In this document: positions 38,801-50,800 of the stretch, in pieces
Layout of the letters: each line of letters opens with the position of its first letter
Numbering within the stretch: position 1 is the first letter of the stretch
Made by a program: the position numbers and the translations under genes
Notes under the pieces: model-generated
The model's database searches: none
The model's input: only the letters and a program-made list of their open reading frames with translations
What the model was told of the DNA's origin: nothing
Source of the DNA: Galbula dea
Taxonomy: Eukaryota > Chordata > Aves > Piciformes > Galbulidae
DNA length: 64,000 bases
NCBI GenBank assembly: GCA_013399015.1
Contig: VWZX01002701.1
Location: 1-64,000, forward strand
Direction of reading: 5' to 3'

Positions 38801-41800
38801 GTGCCAGAGTGGCTGCCAAACCTCAGTGTAACAAACTCCACCCTCTTCTGCAGGACCAGCTTGGAAATTCCTGACAATTACAGGGACTAGTCAGTCAGAT
38901 TAAGCTGACAGGAATACAAGAAATTATGGACAAATTATCCATATATCTTGGTCACTGGAAGACACTAACTCAGGCTGACATTTACAGTTCCTTCTACACG
39001 GTGCCCTGAGCACTGAACTTGCTTGGCTGTCTTTCAGAGAGTTACCAAACAGCTCAGGGATTTGAGAAGCTCCCCCAATTTAACACTAATGAGGCAACAA
39101 ATGCTTTATAATCCTAAGTATTTCATTAAAAATTGACTTGGGAAAGCTGCAAAAATGGCTCCTCACCTCCTCAGTTTCCCCTTACTCTTCCTCACCTCTA
39201 GCAAAAAGCAAAGTTCCTTCCTGCCCCCTCACTGAGATGCTGCCATATTTATCTACAACAGGAAGGGTGGCACTTCCTGCCCAGCCTGGGATTCGAGCAA
39301 AGGTTGGATGCAAATGACCACAAGCCCTCCCACAGGGCATTTCACTCCATCTCAGCATACATGTGGTTTTTAAGCTATCATGCAATCTAGCCCAGAGTTA
39401 CTTACCTATTTTACTGTTCTACCTAGGCAGAAATAGCTTGCAACAGAACTGAAGTCAATTCTTCCAGTAAAACAGGAGAGGTCTTTTGACAGAAAACATA
39501 CAATTATAACTATTACCCCTAAAGGTTTCAACTTTACTGGGAGGGAGCAAATACTAGCACCTATGAAGAGGTTCAGCCTAGCCAAGTGCTGTGTGGCTGG
39601 CCCTGGCTGCTCACAGCACCTCTACACACGTTGACTCCAAGCATGGAAGGGGTTCTCAGGAAGCCCCAAGGATATCTTGTGTGCCTCAGGTTAGTCACAC
39701 ATCAGACTTTGAGGGTAATAAGGTGCTGAAATCTGAATGAAAGCCAAAGAGCTCCAATACACTGGAGGATCAAATGACAGAAGAGTTTGGAAGCTAAAGA
39801 GAATCAGGCAATGTGTAACTTACTCCATAACCTAGTAGAGTTAGATCACCCTGAGCAGCAAAGGTGCAAGTCAGCCCTGCCAGGAGATGCTGCTATTAGT
39901 GAAATTAGGTTCCCCAGTGATGGACCACAGCCTGGTGATGCTAAATGCTGTACAAATGCAAGCTCCCTGCCCTCCAAGCTCACAGCCTGAGTCTGGGACT
40001 GGAGGCAACAGGTGGAGACACACACGTAGGGCAGGCAAGCAGAGTGTCTCTGGGTTAGTATGAACAGCAGTAGGCTTTGTAGCCCAGCCCCTGCCAATCA
40101 TGTTGTGAGCATCACAGCAAAGGATGCTCCAAATGTCAGCAGTGAAGGTGAGGACAGCCTGAGAGAAAGCAGAGATGTGCTTATTTGGGGTGGGGAGGAA
40201 AGGGGGGTTGAAAATTGAGAAGGACAAAGGTAGGAGACATCCTCTCAGCAGCAAGGGGAGAAGAGGAACAGGGTTGGGTAAACCATGGACTCAATGATCT
40301 TAAAGGTTTTTTTCCAACCTACATGATTCTATGAGGGGTCTGGAAAGCCAAGAGGTACTGCCTGAATTGGACCTGGTTGAGAAAGAAAAGTGAGGTGGAA
40401 CACTGGGGAAAAAAGCTATTAGGGCATGATGGCAAGTAACTCTGCAACAACATCCTGACAGAGCAGAGCAGATCCAGGAGGGGAGAGACTGAGGGAGGGC
40501 TTCCATGAAGCTAAAAGATGAAAAGAAGGGTACTACAAGGGGCAAAAAATAATGACACCAGGGAAACAAACATAGGAAGGTTCAGGTGAAGGGCTACTGA
40601 GGCAAATACAGAGCTTAGAGGAGAACAGGCTAAAACTAAGAAAGCAGCTACATCTGTACCTGAGAGAGGAGGAAAGCAGGCAAGACAAGATAGATATTCA
40701 ATTTGTATTTGATCATTCCTCCTCTCGTGGCACAACGGGACCCTGAGCACAGTAAGAAGTAGAAGTAGGCAAGGGGAGGGTCTGAGGAATGTCTCTGAAG
40801 ACAGCAAGGTGCAGGTGGATACAGACACAGTGCTCAGCTGAGGCTGGTGGTGAGTGCTAGCAGGCAGGATGACAGCAGAATTGAAGGAGGAGAGAACAAA
40901 TCTGCAGCGGGGGAAGTATGCTTGGTCATGAGACTTCCTCTCATGGCTCTCTGTGGAGGAAGAGTAGGAGTAAAGGAAGCAGGGCTGGGAGTGGGAAATG
41001 GAGCCTTTGAGAGGAAAGGAGTAGGTGGGAGGAAAGAGGGTGAACAACGTGACGCAGAAGGGCAGCGAGGCGAGAGCCAGGTAGTGACTGGCAGGGACAA
41101 AACTACTCAACAAACTGTTGTGAAAGCTGCCCAGCTAAACAGCTCAAATGCATTATCCCCTCTTGGGAGGAAAGGGAAAAGAACCAACCAAGGTCATGGC
41201 CAGCTTATTACAAATGCTGGGCAGACAGGGTGATCTGCACTGTGCAGCACGATAAGCTGGGGTAAGTGGATCACCTGGCAAGGGGACAAGCTGCACTCAT
41301 CTGATATTAGTTACGAGTCCGTCCAGATCTGAACTGCTGCCAAGGTCAGGAGGTTGCCAGGGCTGGGATTTCAGTTCCAGCCCACTTTTATCAGTTGAAA
41401 CAAAAAGAAAATGAAACATAGCTGCTTAGACAAAAGCACTTCCAAGGAAATAGAGAGCTGTGGCTTACCTGTGCACAGTGCAGTGGTTGAGCTAACCAAC
41501 ACAAAGCTAAGCCGACATAAACAGCTTTGAAGCAAGCAGATTTCCTCCCAGTTTGCACATGGCAAACTCACTCCCACAGACACTTTTACTGGAACCCAAG
41601 CTACCCTCATTTCTCTCTCCCAGCATCCTTACCTCCTCCTCCAGTTTCACCACCTTGGCCTGAGCATTGTTCAAGGCCTGGTCTCGGATCTCGATGTGTC
41701 TCCGTTGGTCCTCGTTGGTGGAGCGTGCAGCAGCCAGTTCTATTTCCAGTTTCTCTTTTTCCCGCTGTGTTTCCTTGTCTGCCAACACAAAGTGAGAGTT

Positions 41801-44800
41801 ATCACTGGATGGCACTCATCTCTGCCCAGCTTTCAGAAGCTTTTCACTCCAGAGGTGAAAGAAAGATTGGACTGGAACTTCTCCCAGGTGAGGGAATGCA
41901 AATCTAGTGCTAGGGGAAAAACGCAGGCGGCTTTCAAGGAAGAGAAGGACCTGTAACCCTGAAAAACAAGCATGGTAGCACTGTACCTTCAAGTAACAAT
42001 GTGCCACAATGCTAGCAAGAAGGAACAGAAGGTGCATCACTCAGTACAGTTAGGCAATTTGCTCTGATTATGCAGATCATTAGTGAAACTTGGCAACTCT
42101 TTACCTCTGAGCTTTCAACGCTGGAAAACAAACTCGATCATTTCAATATTGCAGGCTGGGGAGGGGAGGTGGCACAATTCTGTGCCTGAAAAACTGGTGC
42201 TCCTTTTCTTTTTTTTGTCCACACTGACCCCATGAAATAGGAAGGCTAGGGCAGCTGGCCTGCTTCTCAAGGTACACTCAGCTGTCCCCCTTGGCTGGCA
42301 GCACCATCAGAGCAGTCAGAAAACAAGCGAGCAATGAGCACTCCTCAGTCTTCCTCTACTGCCCTTTAAAACGACCTTCTGTGCCAGAACTAAGGCAATT
42401 AGATCTGTTCTGTCACTGCTCAAAGCAAACCTGCAGCTCAAGAAAGCCTTTTGCCCAGCACTAAGAGTTCCTATCTGATGTTTTAAAGCTAACCCAGGCT
42501 CACAAGCCAGGCCTCTCCTGTTGCTCTCCAGAAGGAGTTGGAATTGGTGGGAGCAGCTATGTTGTGTGTTTCAGGAACAGGGCAACTGCCTTCATAAAAA
42601 GCATAAATAGGATCAAATAATTGGGGGCTAGAGACTTTATCACACAGGGGTGTAAAGCAAAGCCACAACACAGAGCTGATGTCCTCTGTGTATGTTGTCA
42701 TACCCAGCTCAAGCTAACCAGCTACAAAGATAACATTAACACGCTCGCTGGATACAAAACCACAGAATCCTCCCTGGAGTGATCTACACCCAGCACTGAT
42801 GACACCAGAGAAACTGCATTCCAGAAACAAATATCCCACGACAAAGGAATGAGGACAAGGAGTGGAAGGCTTGAAAAACAGGATTTAGATCCTGGGTGTT
42901 AGGCCAGACTGCATATGGAGTACACAGGCCCGTTTGTGCAAGCATGTGCAGAACTATATTTACAGGACCACAATTATTCCCTTTCTTCTGCCAGCAGAAA
43001 GCCAGGAGCAAAGCTTTAGCAACACAGAGTAGCTAAAGATTCCCTTCTGCTAGGAATCAATGCAGCCCACGCACAGGTTGCAAAACAAACCTGTCCACCA
43101 ACAGCTCCCAGAACTCTGCAAACTGACTGCAGCTCAGAGCTAGCCTGTGACATCAGACACAAGGACAAAGCCTTTTCTCCATCTCTTCCACCCCAGTATT
43201 TCTCCTCCACCCAGGAAATGAGTTGCTGACAGTGTCAGCATGCTAGAAGGGATTGCAGAAAATGGGCAGAGATGAGACAAGGTGGCACTATGCCAGCAGG
43301 TATCAATCAGTGCCAACAGTCTGTTTGTTAAGTGCTTGCAGAGAGGCTTTTGGAGGTTTTGTTCCAGACTTTTCCCCAAATGAGTTCTGCTTCACTTCAC
43401 AAGCACCTCCAGCACCCTAGAAACCCTGGGACTCACGACACGTAGCACTGTGGTTTCCACGTCCATCCTAAAGGAGAAACTGAACCTGAGGCCTCACAGC
43501 TTTGACCTTCCCACCTCTCTGTGTGAACCTCTAAACCTCAGAGTCCACCCAACCAGTCTGAATGTGAAACTGAACTCACAGACTTTCCACTACCACCAGG
43601 AGGTTTGAATTCACACCCTGCCAGCCATCTCCTTGCAACATAAGGCACAAAGAACGTGCTAAAGACAACACAAGAGAGGGATACCAGCCTTTGCCAGAGC
43701 AGAAGCAGCGTGTGTTGCACCACAGAAGGCATTTTGCAATTTCATTGCATTACCTTTTTTTATATAACAGTTGGAGAAAAGTGAGCATTGTCAGAAGGGT
43801 GGAGTCCACTATGGGATGAGAGAAAAGCTGGCTCCCTGCCCTCGGCCTCAAGACATTTCAGTCCAAAGGAAAAGCAGCATTTCACATCCACATCTTGGGT
43901 TTGCCTTGTGATCAATCCACTGCTGTGGATGGAATTCGTGACCCTTTCCCAGCCCTGCATACTGCAGGCTGTCTTCATCCCCTTTATTTTGGCTGAACTG
44001 GATAGGGCAGCAGCAAATTCAAGAGCAAAGAGATGGGAGACCTACCAGGTTCCAGTCCCACTGGCCATAACTCATGCCAGGACTCTTGTCAGTCTAGAAA
44101 GGTTTAAATCCAAAGCTTCCAGGGGACAAAGTAGGTGGATAAGATATCTTGTACACTGTGAGTAAACCCTGGTTTTACAGTTTAACTGCAAACTACTATT
44201 TGCTCCAAAACCTCTACCAAACACCATCAGATGGACTTTACCTACTGAGAGAAAAGGGACTGTTGAATCCCTCCTCCTTTCTCCACTGCCAGTTTTGGAC
44301 TGTCATTGCCCTGATTTCCTTCCTGGTAGAAGACTGACAGATGTGAACTCTGTTAACCTGCAGCACTGTTCCCCTTCCCAGGATGAGCAGAGAGTTTCTG
44401 CTGACCCACAATGATTGTGTAACTCACTTTGTGCAAAGAGTTGAGAGATGGTTTTCCTATTGTCTTCAGACCCCTCAAATTCCTTCTCTGCAAGCTGCTT
44501 GTTGGCTGTCTCCATACGTTCTGCAAAAATTGTTCAACACAAGGAACGTTAATAATGACAAACTTCCAAGCATTAAGCAATGTCTGCTTAGGACATTTCT
44601 AAGGCAAGCTAGGGAAACAGATCTCCTAATATGACACAGCCAAAAGGAAAAAGGCTGTCAGAAATGTTGAGGTTTTTCCTGATTTTGAAATGTTTCTAAT
44701 TATGTCCTGGAGAAAATATTCTCAACGAGACCAAAGAGATCTTTAAAAGTTCTAAAGAAATTACTTTAAACAACTCTAACACATGAGAAGTTTATTTTTT

Positions 44801-47800
44801 ATCATGTTTACAAGTGTTAAGATGCCTTCTTTTTTCCACCCAAATAAATCTCAATGTGCAATTAAAAGGTTCCTCTCATTCTCCACTAAATCCTAACAGT
44901 TAGAAGATCAAATCACTGTTGTTCCATTACCTGACTTGAGGGGAAAGTGTAAAACCCTAAGGACAGCTGAACACTGCTGCTGTTGTAGGCTGTTTGAAAT
45001 TTCTATCAGTCTCTGAAAACACAGAAGTAGTGTTTATGTTGGGTTTTATCACAAGTGAGATTATTTAAGGCAGGTCTCTGTGTACTGCCCTTCTCGATAG
45101 CACCGGGCACTGCGTGGCCTTACTTCAACTCATAGACTCAGAGAACCTCCTGAGTTGGAAGGGACCCACAAGGATCATCCAGCCCAAATCCTGTCTCTGG
45201 ACAGGACAAGCCCAAAAATTACACCATGTGCCTGAGGGCATTTTCCAGATGCTTCTTGATTCTGTCAGGCTTGGTGCTGTGACTACTTCCCTAGGGAGCC
45301 TGTTCCAGTGCTCCACCACTCTCTGGGTGAAGAACCTTTTCCTAATATCTAACCTAACCCTCCCCTGGCACAGCTTCATGCTGTTCCCTCAGGGCTTGTT
45401 GCTGGTCAGCAGAGAGAAGGCAAAACAACTTCTGGGAACAGAGTCTTAGCAAGAGAGCAGGGGCAGTGAGAGCAGATGATATGCAGGGCACTCAAAAGGC
45501 TTTCAGGAAAAAAAATTCAACTTACAGTTTAAAAGGCTGTTGTGCACTTTTAAACATCTCCAACTGCAGATGTTTTTTGCCTTTCAAATCAAGGCTTAAA
45601 CTTTCACCCATGGTAAGGTCACATACCACTGCACATCACTCTCCACTGCCAGCCATCATACTGCCCCAGCCTCTTAGCAAGAACCAGACACTCATAACAT
45701 CTCACTCTGGAAAGGGAAGGGAGATCCAAAAAACCAGATGCCTACATTGATAAGAACTGACAAGACTCTTCTTCAGGAAGAACAGACAGCCTGCAGTTTG
45801 GCTGTCAGTGCAAAAAGGTCACTGGACAGGAAATGAAGTGAACATGCCTGGTGTGGGATTAGGCAGTCAACAAAACATCTTTCCCTTTGTATAAACTGAA
45901 CAAATTGTACAAATTGTGTCTAGGATGGAAGGCTTGCATCTGGTTTATGCTATTTGCCTTATCACATGTTTCTTCTCAATGAGAAACAGGCTGGAAATGA
46001 AAGACCACAGCACTCTCCTAAACCTGTCTTTCCCATACTCCCAGCAAGCACTCCAAAATCTCAGGCTACTGAACGTACCTGAGGATCCTGTCATGTTCTA
46101 GTTGTGTCAGCAGACACAGTGAATTCTGCAGCAAAGCACTAGCCTGTCAAGTAAGTACAACAATAAAGAAAGAAAATAACTGAACTGAAGAACAGAAGTT
46201 TTACTTCATTCACCTCTTAGATCCCTGTTGAAATCATGAAGCCTACGAATTTCTCCTTCCAGCTTGTTCCTCATGGCCTTTTCCAGGGCATCTCTCTTGG
46301 AGGATGATTTCTCCAGGTTTTTGTATGCCTCTGAAACTTGCTGAATTTCTGTTTCCAGCTGCAGGGGAAGTGAAAACAACCACTTACAGCTTTAGCACTA
46401 ACAGTACTTTTTATTCAGTCTCAGGAAGGAGATTACCTTCTCTCAAGTTTTCCTTAGCAAAAGAAGCCCACACCTATACATTAAATAAATAAAATATAAT
46501 CATATAACAATAAATAAACCCACAGTCTCAGGTTTGTCCCTGATCCTTCTGTATAAAGATTACCAGTGGCTGAAACAAAGATGTGAACTCTCCTTCTGGA
46601 TTCTAGCTCTGTTTCCCCATATGATCTAAGCATAGATGTAGTAAACTGAAGAAGTGCAAGAGTAATCTCTTTTTTTTTCTAAGCCTGAGGGAGTTTGGCA
46701 GTACTGTTAGTTTGGGCAAAAAGCATTTCTATAGCTAGCTAAGGTGGTATCAAGTTGAGTTAAGTAAAATAAAACAAGAAAGGCAGACAAAACTATGCTA
46801 AAAAAAATGCTAGCAGCAGATCCTGCTTTACTGATGAACTCTGCAGATCTGTAATTGTTATGGTCCAAAAACACAATAAAACCTCCTGATGGTCTATGTT
46901 TATACTTCCACACCTTAGAAGTTGCACTTTTAATTATTCAATTTACTAAATGAGGGAGGGGAAACATCTAACCTTCAGTGTAAAGCTTCTCTGATCACCC
47001 AGGGCAGAAGGAAATTCATTTCTGACTCTCTCCCTACTAGGCATGGTTTGCATTGCTGTGGATGTATAGATGACACAACAGCAAACCCCATCAGCACTGT
47101 CTGCAGCAAGTGATCAACAGGAGGGGGCAGGGAAGTGCATTTTTATCCTTCTTTCATTCTCAGGAAACTGTCAAACATTTCTCTAAAGCATTTCCTGGCC
47201 AGGAACCTTCCCAAAAAAATACAACATGAACATGTGTCTCTGGAAAGAGGTCAATTAGGGAATAAGGAGTGTGGAAAGCCACACTGGTCACCTGAACTCA
47301 AACAAGTAGCCACATAATTTGATGGCCCTGGAGACCGCTCAGTGCAAAGAGCACATCAAGGCCCACAAATCCTAAATTGCAAGTAGCATCAGCCTCTTTA
47401 CAGCTGCAAGGCAAAAGCAAAGCTGACCTGCTGCACAGCTCTAAACTGCTGGGCATCAAGAAGTTATTTCTATGAGGCTGCTATCAAAATACCTCTAGAC
47501 ATGCACATTAATGATGGGTCTCACTTGGATAGATCATTTTAGCATCACTTACTCTACTTGTTTCATAAAGCCAAAGGTGGCAAATAGCTTGATCCAAAAC
47601 AAGATACTAAGTTTTCTTGGAAGTTGTATGGCATTGAGAGGGTGATAAGAGAAGTGTTAGTTTCAGCCCTTCAGTCTTTAAGGTAGCCACAGGAGCAGTA
47701 CTTGCCCTGCACACTGTCCTGCCAAGCAGTTTAGCAATGGTCCCTCTTACCTCCTTCAGTGACTATGGTCTTGTGTCATTCCAAACAGGCCCTTCCTGCA

Positions 47801-50800
47801 GTCTCTAAAGTCTTTTAGACTGATGAAGGCTGCTGCTATCCCAGACATAAAAACACTAGCTTTGATTTAAAGAAGCAAGCCAAGCAAGACAGCTGATGAG
47901 GATGCTCTTCTGAGCATGGTCAATAAGCTGTTAGAATAGAACTGAAGGCTTGGATTCCATCTTCTGACAAAGCCAAGCTGCTGCCCAGCGGGACAGGATA
48001 CAGAGTAATCAATCTACATAAAAAAGACTCTAAAGCAGATAACCTATCCCTGAAGCAAGGAATGTAACAGTTGCAGATGAGCTGCTTCAGTTATGGATGA
48101 TACAAGACACAAGAGAGTGCCTGCTAGCCAAACCCACTCACCTTCTGCAGCCTGGCTACCTTCTCATAACACCCATCCAGCTCCTGCCGGAGAGACCGGT
48201 TCTCTTCGGACAGGATCTCCACCATCTGCTGGGCCCGGGAAACGATGGCAAAAGGATCTACTTGCATCTGCTGATAGGGAGAAGGTATCTGCTGAGCCCG
48301 GGACATTACTGAGTAGGAATCTCCTTGCTGCTGCTGTGGGCCTAGGAAGGGCTGGCATAGTCGATACAAATCTCCCTGATGGACTTGGTTTGACAAGAAT
48401 GGCTGCTGGGTCCGTGGCAGGAGGCCAGGATCTCCCTGGCTTGGAGTCAGAGGTTGCTGATGCTGAGAAGGGGACAGCCTGGATGGTGGTGGAGACTGAA
48501 GCAAAGTCAAAGATCCCAGGGAGGTCAAGGAAGATGTTGGGCTGTGATGGTGGGGTGGTCTCTGTTGTAACTGCAGCTGCACATCTGGGTTCTGCCTGGA
48601 AAACAAAGAGCAGAAGCTCCATCAAAGCCACGCAGAAGATGGTGCACAAAGCCAGTGACAAGCTGTGTGATGACCTGTGTAGCTCCTATGCACATGTCTT
48701 CCCACACAAAGGAACTCCTATGGGAGGTTTTCCTCATGTTTATCAGTTTGTTCTAAAAAAATGCTTGAAAATCAAATCATCATCAGAAAATACAGTCCAA
48801 GTGCACAAAGGCCTTTTCTCTTGAGTCTATTTTGTACGGAAATGCCAAGAGAAACTCCATCAACAAATTATAACTTTTCTCTAGACCTCGTGGACAGAAC
48901 AGCTAACCTGAGGACTGTAAGGAATGGGTTCTTTTGTTCTGTCCTGAAATGTGCCACCTCCCAGGAATAAAACAACAAATCTTCTCTTGCAGTTCAGGAT
49001 ACAGAGTTAAAGGGATTGGCTAAGATCTAGGCTAGTTTGCCAGCACCACTGATTAGAGCTTTCTAACATATCACCCAACAAGCTGCAGCCTGGTCAAAGG
49101 AGACACTGTAAAGATCTGAAAACCAGCCTAAGAATCAGAAGCAGCCTTCTGACTCAGAACCACCCTCAGTCCTATGCAGTAGGTATGGTTACTGCTCCTA
49201 ACAATAACCTCTACTGGATATCAAAGACAGATCTCACCACCTCCAACACAGAATCATAGAATTATCAGGGTTGGAAGGGAGCTTAGAGGTCATCCAGTCC
49301 AACCCCCAACATGCTTGAGTCTACCACAGAACTAACTCCAAGCTACACCAGTTCACATTTCCCAGGAGCAGGATATCCCCAGCTCAATTTCTGCTGCATT
49401 AGCCAAGTGAGAAATCTCTCTTAGAAGATTGTGTGGATTTATCGTGCTTGGATGACCTCAGGAGGCCAGTTTTGCTTCCTCCTCCAAAGATATTCAACCT
49501 TTAACTTCTCTGGATGTTCTTTATGCTAACAGTTGAAGTCATTGCCTCTCCATGCTGCAGCCAGACTCTTCTCAAGCACAGCCCTCAGCTCGCTGCAGAC
49601 CCAGGCTGGCAGTTCAACATGTTCTGAAACACTCCTGCTCTGATAAAATTTCCCACCCTGGGGAATGCAGTTTAACCCTGCAGCTGGAAAGCACACACTC
49701 TTGTTCTACCTGGCCATAGCTGCTCCAGAATACCCCCATGGCTGTCTGCATTCACTGGAAGGGCCCTACATGCTGCCTCTGCTGAGTGCAGGAGGGCTAC
49801 TGGATGTAGAAGACAGCCCACAGCTCTCCCACCACACTAGGAGACTGACAAGAGCAAGCCATGAAGCTGAACTGGCAACTAAAGGGTTATGCAACAGGCT
49901 TCTGAACTGGTGCAAACATTCAGCATCATCCTTCCTGTTCTCTGCAGAAAGAAGGCATCCACTCTTCATAGGAGTCCAAAGAGGAAATGTCTGTGTTGCT
50001 CACATCTGGCTGGCAGTGCCTGCAGGAGTTTGAACAACCTCAGTCCAGCACAGGCTTTGCTATTTCAGTATCATGCATCTTACATCTCATTTTCCCTGCT
50101 TCCCAGCAGAGAAGGTGCATGGAAACCTCCAAGCTGATGCTCAAAGTCCTTCAGATGGAAACAAATCTAGCCTTTGTCACTTAGGAAAACACACATAATT
50201 ACTGCTTTAGTTGCTGTTTCTCTTTCTTACACTCAGGTGGCTGTGGTCCCTGCCAGGAACATCATTTCAGGAGCTGTATTTCCCCAGAAATGATCATATG
50301 CAGTGTGAAGACCTCAGAGGTCATGCAGAAGAGGAACATGCAATTAATATCCCTCAGAAACATTCAGTTTAGTAGCAGCAATCTGGTTTTCCCCCTCTCC
50401 TGGGAGGTCAGCTCTACTTATCATTGCATTTATTTCATTACCTTTATTTGCCAGTTCTGATAACAAAGAATGAGGCAGAACCTCATTCTTCACATGCCAA
50501 GCTCAAGGTCACCTGGTTTGTCTCAGGTGGTTTCCAGCTCCTTCTGCAGCTCACCCAGTTATGTGCAGAGATAAAACTTTGCATTTTCAGAAGCCACTCA
50601 TCTGCTTCAGCTTATTCTTTCCCTAACGTCACGCACCTCTGCTCTGATGTTATCATCAATTAGGGCATAACCTTGCTGTGACATTTCAACTGTGATGACC
50701 TCCAGAGGTTAGATCAAGAGATATGTTGCCCATCTGGTCTTGTGGGTGCAGGAAACCATCTTACCAATTTTGAACCTACAAAAAAACCCCTCTCTTCCAG

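Larger units (their letters stand above)
29981..41632 (-). other. AMOT: AMOT intron 5 (11.65 kb, the largest internal intron)
   Basis: A phase-0 GT-AG intron. Contents: CR1 fragments at 30098-30548, 32445-32500, 34105-34600, 35325-35635 and 40268-40336; a TA dinucleotide run at 38446-38460; a purine-rich plus strand at about 40340-41100. Long stretches (about 30.6-32.4, 32.5-34.1 and 35.7-40.2 kb) show nothing I recognise. Confidence 0.9.

Noticed and set aside
40511..41113. 200-codon minus-strand open frame, hydrophobic and Ser-rich
   Set aside because: Explained by the purine/pyrimidine strand bias of the intronic DNA, which removes stops; no start context or homology.
48093..48824. 243-codon plus-strand open frame
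   Set aside because: It lies antisense over AMOT exon 2 and its flanking introns. The minus-strand exon has family homology and fitting splice sites; the plus frame has none.
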